Positions 1 to 8,055 are shown, counted from the first letter of the stretch. The stretch: DNA of 56,416 nucleotides from Bacteroidaceae bacterium (GCA_017542145.1 JAFXXQ010000015.1:1-56416); one strand, 5' to 3'. Notes: a model not told the origin generated them from the letters alone. A program made the numbers and translations.

Positions 1-132
1 ACAGGAAAAATCGAAGGCATAAACAATAAAATCAAAACAATGAAGCGACAAGCATACGGATATAGAGATGAAAAGTTCTTCGAACTCAAGATTCTGTCGT
101 TACATCACAATAACTACGCATTTGTCGGATGA
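1..132 (+). CDS. ISL3-family transposase, C-terminal fragment (cut by window edge)
   Basis: The frame starting at base 1 is open and ends at the TGA at 130-132. Its 43 residues contain GKIEGINNKIKTMKRQAYGY and end in LHHNNYAFVG. The string EGINNKIK...KR.AYGYR...FF is, from memory, the conserved C-terminal end of ISL3-type DDE transposases, where the catalytic glutamate lies in the EGxNNKIK segment. The rest of the gene lies upstream of the window, so it cannot be judged intact. The insertion sequence's right end should fall shortly after the stop, in roughly 133-185, but no terminal inverted repeat can be identified without the other end. Confidence 0.8.
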   Translation, partial: TGKIEGINNKIKTMKRQAYGYRDEKFFELKILSLHHNNYAFVG

Positions 133-200
133 ACCAAAAAACAAACTATCCCGCGCCAAAAACCGTTAATTAGTATTAAATTCAGAGGATTTTCTTCGGA

Positions 201-235
201 TTTGTTTGCCGATTCAAAAAATACCCTTACCTTTG
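201..235 (+). promoter_or_regulatory. Bacteroidetes-type promoter
   Basis: TTTG at 205-208 (with another TTTG at 201-204) and TACCTTTG at 228-235 are separated by 19 bp, the layout of the Bacteroidetes primary sigma factor promoter. Transcription would begin near 242, pointing right. Only a very short transcription unit follows before two terminators. Confidence 0.6.
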
Positions 236-241
236 CACCGT

Positions 242-307
242 GTTTTTCATGGTATTAGATTTTTTAAAGTTGAAAGATTGGTCGTCGCGATGACGGCCTT
301 CTTTTTT
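242..307 (+). ncRNA. Candidate short RNA or leader-peptide transcript
   Basis: A promoter ending at 235 is followed about 45 bp later by a hairpin, GGTCGTC (280-286) with GACGGCC (292-298), and a run of T at 299-307. The predicted transcript is about 65 nt. It contains a 14-codon ORF from ATG at 249 to TGA at 291-293 (MVLDFLKLKDWSSR), whose stop falls in the terminator hairpin. It could be a small RNA, or an attenuator with a leader peptide controlling read-through towards the second terminator at 346-380. No annotated gene lies downstream on this strand, which favours a free-standing small RNA. This rests on promoter and terminator shape only. Confidence 0.45.
280..307 (+). terminator. Rho-independent terminator T1
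   Basis: A seven-pair stem (one G-T pair), GGTCGTC/GACGGCC, with a five-base loop is followed by TTCTTTTTT. It would end the short transcript that starts near 242. Confidence 0.6.
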
Positions 308-345
308 AACAGAAGCACGGTTGAACGTGCAAGTGTTTGACAATT

Positions 346-380
346 CTCCCGACTACATCCCCGAGTCGGGAGTTTTTTCT
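346..380 (+). terminator. Rho-independent terminator T2
   Basis: CTCCCGAC (346-353) pairs with GTCGGGAG (365-372) and is followed by six T. The T-run lies on the plus strand, so it stops rightward transcripts just before they would run antisense into the LOG-family gene, which ends at 384. Confidence 0.7.
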
Positions 381-383
381 TGG

Positions 384-1538
384 CTACCCCTCCAATTTCT
401 CGCTTCTGAAGGCGCGGAGAGTGCGGATCACCTCGTCGGAAAAGTCGGTGAGGGTGAGGCGGAGGTTCTTATAGCGCCCCGTCTCCATCAGGCGGGTCAA
501 AAGGGGATAGACGGGCATCTCGTCCGTCCAAAACTCGCGTCCGAGGAACACCATCGGGCTGCCGTAGCCCAAGCTGAGGTAGTGGTTCTGCACGGCATCC
601 TGGAAGATTTCCTGCATCGTGCCTGCGCTACCTGGCGTATAGACAATACCACCCATGGGGATGGTGAGGATCTCGTCCTCGCGGATGGCGTTGGTGAAGT
701 ACTTGGCAATGTGGGTGGCAAAGGGTGTAGAGGGCTCATGGCCATAGAGCCAAGTGGGGACGCCCAGGCTGACGTACCGCTCCTGTGGATAGCGTTCGCG
801 AATGGCGAAGGCGCTGTCGAGCCATCCTTCATCACGATACGAGGGGGCCGCAGTTGCCAGCGTATCGACAGCCTCGTCCAGCTGCTCCATCCATCGCCCA
901 GCCATCCACGCGCCCAGATGGGTAGCCTCCATGGCTCCAGGCCCGCCGCCCGTCACCATCAGCGTGCCCTCCTCCGTGAGCCGTTTGCTGACGTGGGCAA
1001 TCTGGCGGAACATCGGGTCGGTACGCAGCAGGCTGTGCCCGCCCATTACGCCCACCACACAACGCTCGTCCCAGCCCTCAAGGAACGTATGCATAGCCTT
1101 GGTAATGAAGTGATCATGCAGCGAGCGAGCCAGCGTAATCTTCACGTTCGAACTCATCACCCCACGGAAACGATAACGATCGTAGACCATCGTATCGTAG
1201 CACGTAGCGAATGTCTCCGGCTGTCCAGGCACATAGCCCGCATAGAGTTTCTCAGGTGTATAAAGCCGGCGTGGGAAGACGTTGTAGTCAAGGTCGGGAA
1301 TGCGGGGGTAGATCAGGCAGCCCTCGCCCATGCGGTGCATCAGCCCGACGGAGGTCACACAGCCCAGGAACAGGCAGTCCTCAAACGCACATTCGCCTAG
1401 CATACGGTCCAGATGCTCAATCTTTTCGAAGTTGATGCTCAGGAAGGCATAATGAACGATGCGCTCTCTGCTCTCCTCAAGCAGTCGGATGGTCTCCTCG
1501 CGGCTCTCAATGCAGATATAGTTCGGCTCTCTTTCCAT
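384..1538 (-). CDS. LOG family protein (nucleotide 5'-monophosphate nucleosidase / cytokinin-activating type)
   Basis: The product has 384 residues and a Rossmann-like LOG (lysine decarboxylase-like) fold. Diagnostic strings are MGGHS, then TGGGPGAMEATH, then PGSAGTMQEIFQDA. The last matches the family signature PGGxGTxxE except that the second glycine is serine. LOG enzymes cleave nucleoside 5'-monophosphates to base and ribose 5-phosphate. At 384 residues it is about twice the length of plain LOG proteins and closer to the PpnN-like group, so a bacterial purine/pyrimidine nucleotide nucleosidase is more likely than hormone synthesis (inference). The ATG at 1536-1538 is preferred over an open extension to 1670, because that extension runs through a good promoter (1558-1589). 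Confidence 0.88.
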   Translation of the reverse strand: MEREPNYICIESREETIRLLEESRERIVHYAFLSINFEKIEHLDRMLGECAFEDCLFLGCVTSVGLMHRMGEGCLIYPRIPDLDYNVFPRRLYTPEKLYAGYVPGQPETFATCYDTMVYDRYRFRGVMSSNVKITLARSLHDHFITKAMHTFLEGWDERCVVGVMGGHSLLRTDPMFRQIAHVSKRLTEEGTLMVTGGGPGAMEATHLGAWMAGRWMEQLDEAVDTLATAAPSYRDEGWLDSAFAIRERYPQERYVSLGVPTWLYGHEPSTPFATHIAKYFTNAIREDEILTIPMGGIVYTPGSAGTMQEIFQDAVQNHYLSLGYGSPMVFLGREFWTDEMPVYPLLTRLMETGRYKNLRLTLTDFSDEVIRTLRAFRSEKLEG

Positions 1539-1557
1539 GATAAAAAGACTTTGAGTA

Positions 1558-1589
1558 CAAAGGTACGAATAAGTGAGAGAAATACCAAA
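1558..1589 (-). promoter_or_regulatory. Promoter of the LOG-family gene, inside a repeated element
   Basis: Read on the minus strand, TTTG (1586-1589) and TACCTTTG (1558-1565) are 20 bp apart, about 20 bp ahead of the ATG at 1538. The surrounding 55 bases (about 1558-1620) are nearly identical to the promoter region of the cca gene at 7611-7675. Confidence 0.8.
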
Positions 1590-1719
1590 TTTATTTGAGG
1601 ATTTCCGAGCGGGAGTACCTAAAAGATGCAAGAGCCTTTTAAAGATAGCGCGAGCCGAGAGGAAATGCAAATCTATTTGCCTTTTTTTAACGGGCAGGTG
1701 CTTTCATGTTTTTTCTGTA

Positions 1720-2355
1720 TCAGCGGGAGACAAAGCGGCCTTCGGACCAATCGTAGTAGGTGACGGTAGTGGAGGGGATAAGCTCGGCATCCTCGTCCTT
1801 TGGCTCGTAGGTTTCCGTGCGAAGCTCCGTCTGCAGGGTTGGATGCTCAACAGACAATGTACAACGGACGGTGGATAGCAACTCCTGGGAAACGGGACGC
1901 AGGGATACAGGGAGAAAACGGGAGAGGGGAAGGGGTGCCCAGGCCTCGTCGTAGAAAGCGATACGGGAGTCGGGCACGGGAAGCTGTACGGTGCGAACCA
2001 AGCAGATGACGCTGGTGGAGTCCGTCAGAGGAAGCAGCTTCATCTCCACCTGCGACGAGGGGGTGTATTGCCAAAGGGCGTAATCGGCCGTAAGCTGGGT
2101 GAGCTCGGTTGTGCCGCCAAGTCGGTTGGTAACCTTTGCCTCCATGCCAGCCTCGCGGAAATCGACGCAGTCGGCACGATTCACCGACGTCAGCAGCGTC
2201 ATCAGGGAGTCGGGCATACGGACAATGCAGTCGCGCATCCGCACCTGGGCATTGAATAATGAAAAATGAAAAATGAAAAACAAAAACCAGATAGCCCTGC
2301 AAGTGAGAGCACCTACGGATAGAAAATTCAGTTTACGAAACATTTTATTCTTCAT
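1720..2355 (-). CDS. DUF3256 family secreted protein
   Basis: This 211-residue protein matches the DUF3256 family as I know it from Bacteroidales (MRDCIVRMPDSLMTLLT near the mature N-terminus, SEGRF near the end). The function is unknown. An N-terminal hydrophobic stretch (FLFFIFHFSLFNAQ) looks like a signal peptide and suggests export to the periplasm. That stretch is encoded by the simple repeat TTTTCATTTTTCATT, the same sequence type found between genes elsewhere in this window. It is the last gene of a minus-strand run and follows the EamA permease by 14 bp. The gap to the next gene (1539-1719) holds the LOG promoter and nothing else recognised. Confidence 0.82.
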   Translation of the reverse strand: MKNKMFRKLNFLSVGALTCRAIWFLFFIFHFSLFNAQVRMRDCIVRMPDSLMTLLTSVNRADCVDFREAGMEAKVTNRLGGTTELTQLTADYALWQYTPSSQVEMKLLPLTDSTSVICLVRTVQLPVPDSRIAFYDEAWAPLPLSRFLPVSLRPVSQELLSTVRCTLSVEHPTLQTELRTETYEPKDEDAELIPSTTVTYYDWSEGRFVSR

Positions 2356-2369
2356 TTTTCATTGTCAGA

Positions 2370-3263
2370 TTATCGTGTGCCGAAATAGAGGAAGAGCAGG
2401 CCGATGAGCACCATAGCGAGAGCGATGAGCTTGCTCTTGATGTTCTTCTCGTGCAGGAAGAGGGCGCCGCAGAGGAAGGAGATGATGACATTGCCGCGTC
2501 GTACCATAGAGACGATGGAAATCATGGAACCCTCCTGGCTCAACGCCTTGAAGTAGGCAAAGTCGGCAACCGTCAGGAAGAGCGAGATGAGCAGGATGGT
2601 CCAGCGCCATTGGAAGGGCTGCTCCTTGCGCTTCGGAAACCAGAGGACAAGCATCACGCCGCACATAATGAGCATGATATAAACATTGCACCATGCCTGC
2701 ACCAACATATTGTCGAGCTGCCGCATGAGTGCTTTGTCGTAGAGCGCGCTGACAGCTCCCAGCAGCGAAGCCGTCACAGCAAACCATATCCAACGGTTAT
2801 GCTTGAAGTCAATGCCCTCCTTCTTTCCACCCAGGCTGAGCATATAGAAGGAGATGATGGCAAAGGCCACACCTATCCATTGCCAGGCATTAAGCCGCTC
2901 GCTGAAGATGAGCAGGGCGCCCAGCAACACCATAACGGGACGCGTGGCGTTGATGGTGCCGACGATGGTGATGGGCAGGTTCTTCATGCCGAAATAGCCG
3001 AAGGTCCATGAGGCAGAGACGATGCAGGCTTTCAGAAGAATGTATTTATGGGTGTCCCACGAAGCGACGGGGACGTGTACCAGCGTGCCGTCGAGTACAG
3101 GAGTATAGGCAGACAGTAGAATGAGCGGCAAGAAGATACACGACGAAATCAACGTACTGAAGAACAGCACGGGAATGACAGCATTGCCGCGCAACGACTG
3201 TTTCTTGAACACGTCATAGAAGCCCAACAGAAAGGCTGACAGAAAGGCCAGGATTAACCACAT
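2370..3263 (-). CDS. EamA/DMT family transporter
   Basis: A 297-residue inner-membrane protein with about ten hydrophobic segments. It shows the two-fold internal repeat of drug/metabolite (EamA) transporters: the first half has GTINATRPVMVLLGALLIFSE and the second has SMVRRGNVIISFLCGALFLHE, at equivalent positions. The substrate cannot be read from sequence. The ATG at 3261-3263 (MWLILAFLSAFL) is chosen because the open extension to 3314 lacks a membrane segment and overlaps truA. It sits 13 bp after truA in a minus-strand run. Confidence 0.88.
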   Translation of the reverse strand: MWLILAFLSAFLLGFYDVFKKQSLRGNAVIPVLFFSTLISSCIFLPLILLSAYTPVLDGTLVHVPVASWDTHKYILLKACIVSASWTFGYFGMKNLPITIVGTINATRPVMVLLGALLIFSERLNAWQWIGVAFAIISFYMLSLGGKKEGIDFKHNRWIWFAVTASLLGAVSALYDKALMRQLDNMLVQAWCNVYIMLIMCGVMLVLWFPKRKEQPFQWRWTILLISLFLTVADFAYFKALSQEGSMISIVSMVRRGNVIISFLCGALFLHEKNIKSKLIALAMVLIGLLFLYFGTR

Positions 3264-3276
3264 AATACTAATAAAA

Positions 3277-4053
3277 TTAGGAATTAGAAATGAACAATTC
3301 TTGGGGGTAGTCAATGCGAGTGAGGAACAGGCCGCGCCCCGGGACGGAGGTGCCTGCGCTGCAACGGTCCTTCTGCTCGATGACGCGGCAGAACTCTTCG
3401 ATTGTCATTCGACCTCGTCCCACCTCAAGCAGGGTTCCGACGATGGCCCGTACCATATTGCGCAGGAAGCGATCTGCCTGAATGGTAAATGTCCACACGC
3501 CCTCGCTCTCCTGCTCCCAACATGCCTGCATGATACGGCAGTTGTTGGTTTTCACATCGGTATGAAGTTTGCTGAAAGAAGTGAAGTCCGTGTAGTCAAA
3601 GAGACGGGAAGCAGCTTTGTTCATAGCCTCGAAGTCAGGAGCCGTGAACAGACGCATGGAGTAGTCGCGTCCAAAAGGAGACTTGGCTGTATGGACATAA
3701 TATATATAGGTACGCGCAAGGGCATCAAACCGCGCATGTGCAGCGTCCCTCACCCGTTGTACGCTGTGGATGGCGATGTCGGACGGGAGCAGGCGATTAA
3801 GTTTCTCGCAAAGCCAATCCGTGAAAGGCTGGGGCTGCGCAGCCACACACACATCGTCCACATCCAGATGCGCCACCATCATGCGGGCATGCACACCAGC
3901 ATCCGTCCGCCCCGCCCCCACTACAGGAGCAGGTACACGCAGTAACGTAGCCAACGCCTTCTCGAGGGTTTGCTGCACCGTCGGGGCATTGGGCTGAGTC
4001 TGCCAACCGCTGTAGTTGGTGCCATCGTAGGATAGGGTGAGGAAGAAACGCAC
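3277..4053 (-). CDS. truA: tRNA pseudouridine(38-40) synthase TruA
   Basis: A 258-residue enzyme that isomerises uridines 38-40 in the tRNA anticodon arm. The N-terminus [16 protein letters not shown] and the catalytic-aspartate motif [11 protein letters not shown] (about residues 47-57) are standard for TruA, as is [17 protein letters not shown] in the C-terminal half. The length is normal. It lies between rsmE and the EamA gene with 10-13 bp spacers, forming part of an operon rich in RNA-processing genes. Confidence 0.96.
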   Translation of the reverse strand: MRFFLTLSYDGTNYSGWQTQPNAPTVQQTLEKALATLLRVPAPVVGAGRTDAGVHARMMVAHLDVDDVCVAAQPQPFTDWLCEKLNRLLPSDIAIHSVQRVRDAAHARFDALARTYIYYVHTAKSPFGRDYSMRLFTAPDFEAMNKAASRLFDYTDFTSFSKLHTDVKTNNCRIMQACWEQESEGVWTFTIQADRFLRNMVRAIVGTLLEVGRGRMTIEEFCRVIEQKDRCSAGTSVPGRGLFLTRIDYPQELFISNS

Positions 4054-4063
4054 TTTTTTGAGG

Positions 4064-4837
4064 TTAGGGATTAGAAGTTAGGGTGTGCGCCAAGTTCATC
4101 AAATGAACGGCAACGAGGGCTGCTGTCTCTGTACGCAGGCGAGAGCTGGAGAGACTGACGGATTGAAATCCAAGCGAAAGGGCAAGGCGTACCTCATCCA
4201 CGCTGAAATCTCCTTCAGGGCCAATAAGGACAAGGGCATCTTCATCAGGGTTCAAGGCATCTAACAACGAAAGACGGAAAGCGGAAGTACCGTAGGACTG
4301 GCCCAGCCCCTCACCGTTAACCTGATCCTCAACTTCCTCTTCGCTGTAGCAATGAGCAATGAACTTCTGCCCAGTGAAGGGCCGACGGACAAACTTGTCA
4401 AACGACATCATCTCGTTGAGCACGGGCTTCGTAGCCTTGAGGCTCTGCTTCATGGCTGCTGTCAGGATTTTGTCGAGACGCTCCGTCTTCACCACGCGGC
4501 GCTCAGAGAAACGGCAGTCCAACAGGCTCAACTCGTCGAAACCAATCTCTGTTGCCTTCTCTGCCAGCCATTCCATGCGGTCCATGTTCTTCGTCGGCGC
4601 GACAGCCAAATGAATACGCCCCTGCCACAATGGAGCTGGCGTCGTCTGGCTGAGGACGTCCACACGGCAGCTCTTACCCGACACATCGGCAATAACCGCC
4701 TCGTAGAAATGGCCCTTGCCGTCGGTCAACTGTACCCTCTCGCCTACTCCGAGACGTAGCACACGCAAGGCATGAGCGGCTTCCTCTTCGGGCAGTTCAT
4801 GCCGCGTGGCGATATCGGGGCAATAAAAAAGGGACAC
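4064..4837 (-). CDS. rsmE: 16S rRNA (uracil(1498)-N(3))-methyltransferase RsmE
   Basis: A 257-residue SPOUT-class methyltransferase that methylates U1498 of 16S rRNA using S-adenosylmethionine. An N-terminal PUA-like region ([21 protein letters not shown]) is followed by the knot region with [13 protein letters not shown] and [15 protein letters not shown], the cofactor-binding loops. The last codons run into the degenerate repeat GGGATTAGAAGTTAG, so the C-terminus TLTSNP is partly repeat-derived. The start lies 9 bp after the permease stop. Confidence 0.95.
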   Translation of the reverse strand: MSLFYCPDIATRHELPEEEAAHALRVLRLGVGERVQLTDGKGHFYEAVIADVSGKSCRVDVLSQTTPAPLWQGRIHLAVAPTKNMDRMEWLAEKATEIGFDELSLLDCRFSERRVVKTERLDKILTAAMKQSLKATKPVLNEMMSFDKFVRRPFTGQKFIAHCYSEEEVEDQVNGEGLGQSYGTSAFRLSLLDALNPDEDALVLIGPEGDFSVDEVRLALSLGFQSVSLSSSRLRTETAALVAVHLMNLAHTLTSNP

Positions 4838-4846
4838 TTTTTCGTT

Positions 4847-6109
4847 TTATTTGCGTTCGTGCTTATACTTGAAGATAACGGCGAAAAGCACACCAACCAC
4901 AAGGGCATATGCAGCAAAGACGTACCATGAGGTTGACCAAGCCTGCATCTGTGCCTCACCAGCAGGCTTGGTATAAACCAGCGCATTAACGACAGCCTGA
5001 GCCGACAGCGTGCCTATTGTAGCGCCGAAACCGTTAGTCATCATCATAAAGAGACCTTGCGCGCTGGAGCGGATGCTCTCCGTAGTGTTCTGCTCCACAA
5101 AGAGCGAGCCGCTGATGTTGAAGAAGTCGAAGGCCACGCCATAGACAATCATTGAGAGCACAAACAGCCAGACGCCGCTGCCCGGATTACCCAAGGCGAA
5201 GAAACCGAAGCGGAGCACCCATGCCAACATGGCGATGAGCACTACCTTCTTGATACCTAAACGACGTAGGAAGAAGGGGATGAGCAAGATGCAGAGCGTC
5301 TCGCTGATCTGACTGAGCGAAATGAGGATATTAGCATGCTTGACGGCAAACGTATTGGCGTAAGCGGGGATGTCAGCAAAGGCCGAAATAAACGTGTTGG
5401 CATAACCGTTAGTAATCTGCAACGATACGCCGAGGAACATGGAGAAGATGAAGAACACGCACATCTTCTTATCCTTGAACAGCGAGAAAGCCCTCAGTCC
5501 CAGCGCATCCACCAACGACTGTTTCTCGCCCGTGCCCTTGTTCGTGGGACAGTTGGGCAGCGTCAGGGCGTAGAAGCCGAGAACGATGCTCCATGCGGCG
5601 CAGACGAGGAACTGGCGATAGTCATGCTGGAAGCCCATCAGGTCAACCAGCCACATCGAGCAGATGAAGCCGATGGTGCCGAATACGCGGATGGGCGGGA
5701 AGTCCTTCACGGTGTCCAAACCCGCCTTAGTCAGCGCATTATATGAGACAGAGTTGTCCAGCGCGATAGTCGGCATGAAGAATGCCACACTCAACGCATA
5801 CCAAGGAAACAGCTGTCCGAAAGTGACGTCGCTGCCATAACGCATTCCCTGCCAACCGGCAATGCCCATAAAGACAGCTGCCAGGAAATGGCAGAGACTG
5901 AGCATTTTCTGTGCCGGAATGAACTTGTCGGCAAGGATGCCGATGAGAGCCGGCATGAAGAGCGACACGAAGCCCTGCACACTATAGAACCAGCCAATCT
6001 GCGGCCCCATGCCCACGCTGGCAAGGTACGAACCCATGCTGGTCAGATACGAACCCCACACGGCAAACACCAGGAAGTTCATGATAATAAGACGGATCTT
6101 TGTCTGCAT
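4847..6109 (-). CDS. Nucleoside permease, NupG-type (MFS nucleoside:H+ symporter)
   Basis: A 420-residue protein with about twelve membrane segments. The N-terminus NFLVFAVWGSYLTSMGSYLA and the loop ALIGILADKFIPAQK resemble NupG/XapB nucleoside:proton symporters. It would import nucleosides across the inner membrane for salvage, which fits the RNA- and nucleotide-related neighbours. The minus-strand spacing (39 bp after cca, 9 bp before rsmE) indicates co-transcription. The exact substrate is inferred from family likeness only. Confidence 0.88.
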   Translation of the reverse strand: MQTKIRLIIMNFLVFAVWGSYLTSMGSYLASVGMGPQIGWFYSVQGFVSLFMPALIGILADKFIPAQKMLSLCHFLAAVFMGIAGWQGMRYGSDVTFGQLFPWYALSVAFFMPTIALDNSVSYNALTKAGLDTVKDFPPIRVFGTIGFICSMWLVDLMGFQHDYRQFLVCAAWSIVLGFYALTLPNCPTNKGTGEKQSLVDALGLRAFSLFKDKKMCVFFIFSMFLGVSLQITNGYANTFISAFADIPAYANTFAVKHANILISLSQISETLCILLIPFFLRRLGIKKVVLIAMLAWVLRFGFFALGNPGSGVWLFVLSMIVYGVAFDFFNISGSLFVEQNTTESIRSSAQGLFMMMTNGFGATIGTLSAQAVVNALVYTKPAGEAQMQAWSTSWYVFAAYALVVGVLFAVIFKYKHERK

Positions 6110-6148
6110 AATGCTGAATTTATTTACTATTTGACATTTTTCGGTTTC

Positions 6149-7588
6149 TCATCTCTTCTCTACAGGCTTTAGTCCCACTTCTGCGGCCTTGGTGAGGAGG
6201 TAGGCGTAAGCGGCATCGTGGTCGTTGGGGATGACGCCATCGAGAATGGCATCCTTGATAGCTGCCTTCAGGGTGCCCACTTCGGCACAGGGCTCCAGCC
6301 CGAACACCTCCATGATCTCCGTGCCATCTACAGGCGGCTGGAAGTTGCGGATACGATCCCGCTCCTCCAGATCCTTCAGTTTCTGGCGCACCAAGCGGAA
6401 GTTGTCGAGGAAGCGTTGCTTCTTTTCGGCGTTCTTCGACGTGATGTCTGCCTCGCACAGCACCATCAGGTCGTCGATGTCGTTGCCCGCCTCAAACAGC
6501 AGGCGTCTGACGGCGCTGTCCGTCACCACTTCGTCGGCTATGGCAATAGGGCGCATGTGCAGGCCGACGAGTTTCTGCACGTACTTCATCTTCTCGTTCA
6601 GGGGCAGCTTCATGGTGCGGAAGATGCCCGGCACCATTTTCTCCCCCACAAAGTCATGATTATGGAATGTCCACCCCAGCTTTGCGTCCCAGCGCTTTGA
6701 CTTGGGCTTACCGATATCGTGCAGCAGCGCTGCCCAGCGCAGCCAGAGGTTGTCGGACGAACGGGCCACGTTGTCAAGCACCTCCAGCGTGTGGTAGAAG
6801 TTATCCTTGTGCTTGCGCCCGTTCACCTGCTCCACGCCACAAAGCGCAGCCAATTCCGGAAAGACCAGCGGCAGCAGCCCACAACGCTCCAATTCCACGA
6901 ACCCCTTCGAGGGTACGCGCGAGGCGATTATCTTATTCAGTTCCTCGCTGATGCGCTCCTTCGAGATGATGTTGATGCGTTCCTTGTTGCGTTCCAGCGC
7001 ATCGAATGTTTCATCGTCGATGTAGAAATTCAGTTGTGTGGCAAAACGTATGCAACGCATCATGCGCAGGGGGTCGTCGCTGAAGGTGACATCGGGGTCG
7101 AGGGGGGTGCGGATGAGCCTGTCCTCCAGGTCATAGACGCCCTCGAAGGGATCGACGAGTTCACCGAAATGCATCTTGTTCAGGCAGAGGGCCATAGCGT
7201 TGATGGTAAAGTCGCGCCGGTTCTGGTCGTCCTCCAGCGTGCCATCCTCCACTACAGGCTTGCGGCTGTCGTGGCTGTACGACTCCTTGCGGGCCCCTAC
7301 GAACTCAATCTCCAGTCCGTGCCACTTCAGCTGGGCGGTACCGAAGTTACGGAACACGCTCACATGAGCGCCTCGCCCACAACGTTTCCGCAACGCCTCC
7401 GCCAAGGCTATCCCGCTGCCCACTACCACTACATCAATATCCGTCGAGGGACGCTCGAGAAACAGGTCGCGCACCCATCCGCCTACCACATAGCAGGGCA
7501 TGCCGAGTTCGTCGGCTGTCTCGCCTATCAGGTGGAACACCTGCTTGTCGAGTGCCCTCACCAAGTCCTTCTGCGTCAGCCTTACCAT
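6149..7588 (-). CDS. cca: CCA tRNA nucleotidyltransferase with HD domain
   Basis: A 479-residue enzyme adding or repairing the 3' CCA of tRNA. The nucleotidyltransferase head carries VVGGWVRDLFL and STDIDVVVVGSG (the two metal-binding aspartates), with RRDFTINAMAL and DDPLRMMRCIRFATQL further on. A metal-dependent HD domain follows with HTLEVLDNVA, LLHDIGKP and FHNHDFVG. It heads a six-gene minus-strand run from its own promoter at 7611-7642, with a short leader of about 16 nt. Confidence 0.95.
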   Translation of the reverse strand: MVRLTQKDLVRALDKQVFHLIGETADELGMPCYVVGGWVRDLFLERPSTDIDVVVVGSGIALAEALRKRCGRGAHVSVFRNFGTAQLKWHGLEIEFVGARKESYSHDSRKPVVEDGTLEDDQNRRDFTINAMALCLNKMHFGELVDPFEGVYDLEDRLIRTPLDPDVTFSDDPLRMMRCIRFATQLNFYIDDETFDALERNKERINIISKERISEELNKIIASRVPSKGFVELERCGLLPLVFPELAALCGVEQVNGRKHKDNFYHTLEVLDNVARSSDNLWLRWAALLHDIGKPKSKRWDAKLGWTFHNHDFVGEKMVPGIFRTMKLPLNEKMKYVQKLVGLHMRPIAIADEVVTDSAVRRLLFEAGNDIDDLMVLCEADITSKNAEKKQRFLDNFRLVRQKLKDLEERDRIRNFQPPVDGTEIMEVFGLEPCAEVGTLKAAIKDAILDGVIPNDHDAAYAYLLTKAAEVGLKPVEKR

Positions 7589-7610
7589 CCGTTTATTTTA
7601 AATTTTGTCG

Positions 7611-7642
7611 CAAAGTTACAAGTAAGCGAGAGAAATACCAAA
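7611..7642 (-). promoter_or_regulatory. Promoter of the cca operon, inside a repeated element
   Basis: On the minus strand TTTG (7639-7642) and TAACTTTG (7611-7618) are 20 bp apart. Flanking bases to about 7675 repeat those ahead of the LOG-family gene almost word for word, including the spacer and about 30 bases upstream of the -33 box. Confidence 0.8.
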
Positions 7643-7799
7643 TTTATTTGAGTTTTTCCGAGCGAGAGTAACTAAAACCGAAGGTCAAGGATAGGGTGAG
7701 CCGAGCGAAAATAATTCGTTTTTTCTTGACTCCGACCCCATCCGCCTTCAAAAGGGAAAAGAAGTCCGAAGGTTCTAGAGGCATTCACACCAAGCAACT

Positions 7800-7904
7800 C
7801 ATAAAAAAATAGCCTGCGCTAGTTTTTTATTTGCTTATTCTGATTTTTTATTTGCCTGCGTTAAAAATTTATTTGCCTACGCTAGGAAAAAACTTGCATG
7901 CGCC
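7800..7904 (-). repeat. Five tandem 21-bp repeats
   Basis: Five consecutive 21-bp units occupy 7800-7820, 7821-7841, 7842-7862, 7863-7883 and 7884-7904. On the minus strand they follow the pattern AGCGCAGGCAAATAAAwwwT. Units match best over GCGCAGGCAA and drift in the second half. The same family recurs at 56194-56277 and, more diverged, at 18476-18538. The remainder of the 505-bp gene-free stretch 7589-8093 holds the cca promoter, a degenerate promoter-like copy (7930-7960) and the promoter of the M23 gene. Confidence 0.8.
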
Positions 7905-7929
7905 TCGGAATTAGAATAAAAAATATGTT

Positions 7930-7960
7930 TTTGTCTTCCGCTCGGATTACACTACCTTTA
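7930..7960 (+). promoter_or_regulatory. Degenerate promoter-like copy
   Basis: TTTG (7930-7933) and TACCTTTA (7953-7960) are 19 bp apart, with CGCTCGGATTA in the spacer. The last base departs from the -7 consensus. The spacer resembles those of the functional-looking promoters at 8024-8055 and 18748-18778. Confidence 0.35.
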
Positions 7961-8023
7961 ATGGTTTTTTACCCCTTTTTAGTTAGGGCTCACCTCAGAA
8001 AAATCTAAAAAAACATCAATTTT

Positions 8024-8055
8024 CTTGCTTTTTCGCTCGGTTCGCCCTAACTTTG
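8024..8055 (+). promoter_or_regulatory. Promoter of the M23 peptidase operon
   Basis: CTTG (8024-8027) and TAACTTTG (8048-8055) are 20 bp apart. The sequence TTTTCTTGCTTTTTCGCT at the -33 end is shared exactly with the ruvB promoter. Ahead of the ATG at 8094 there are two AAGGAG-like purine runs, one ending about 5 bases before the start, which is unusual because genes of this phylum rarely use a Shine-Dalgarno sequence. Confidence 0.75.

Noticed and set aside
321..1400. 359-codon open frame on the plus strand opposite the LOG-family gene
   Set aside because: It is antisense to a well-supported gene, has no recognisable domain, and overlaps terminator T2. High GC makes long chance frames.
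1539..1670. N-terminal extension of the LOG-family protein
   Set aside because: The extra 44 codons cross the -7 and -33 boxes of the gene's own promoter, and the ATG at 1538 has the right distance to it.
6719..7651. 310-codon plus-strand frame opposite cca
   Set aside because: Antisense to cca. Its end runs through the cca promoter repeat and no protein family is recognisable.
7800..7904. 21-bp arrays as a CRISPR array
   Set aside because: The unit has no separate constant repeat and unique spacer of CRISPR length, no cas genes are in the window, and the period is only 21 bp.
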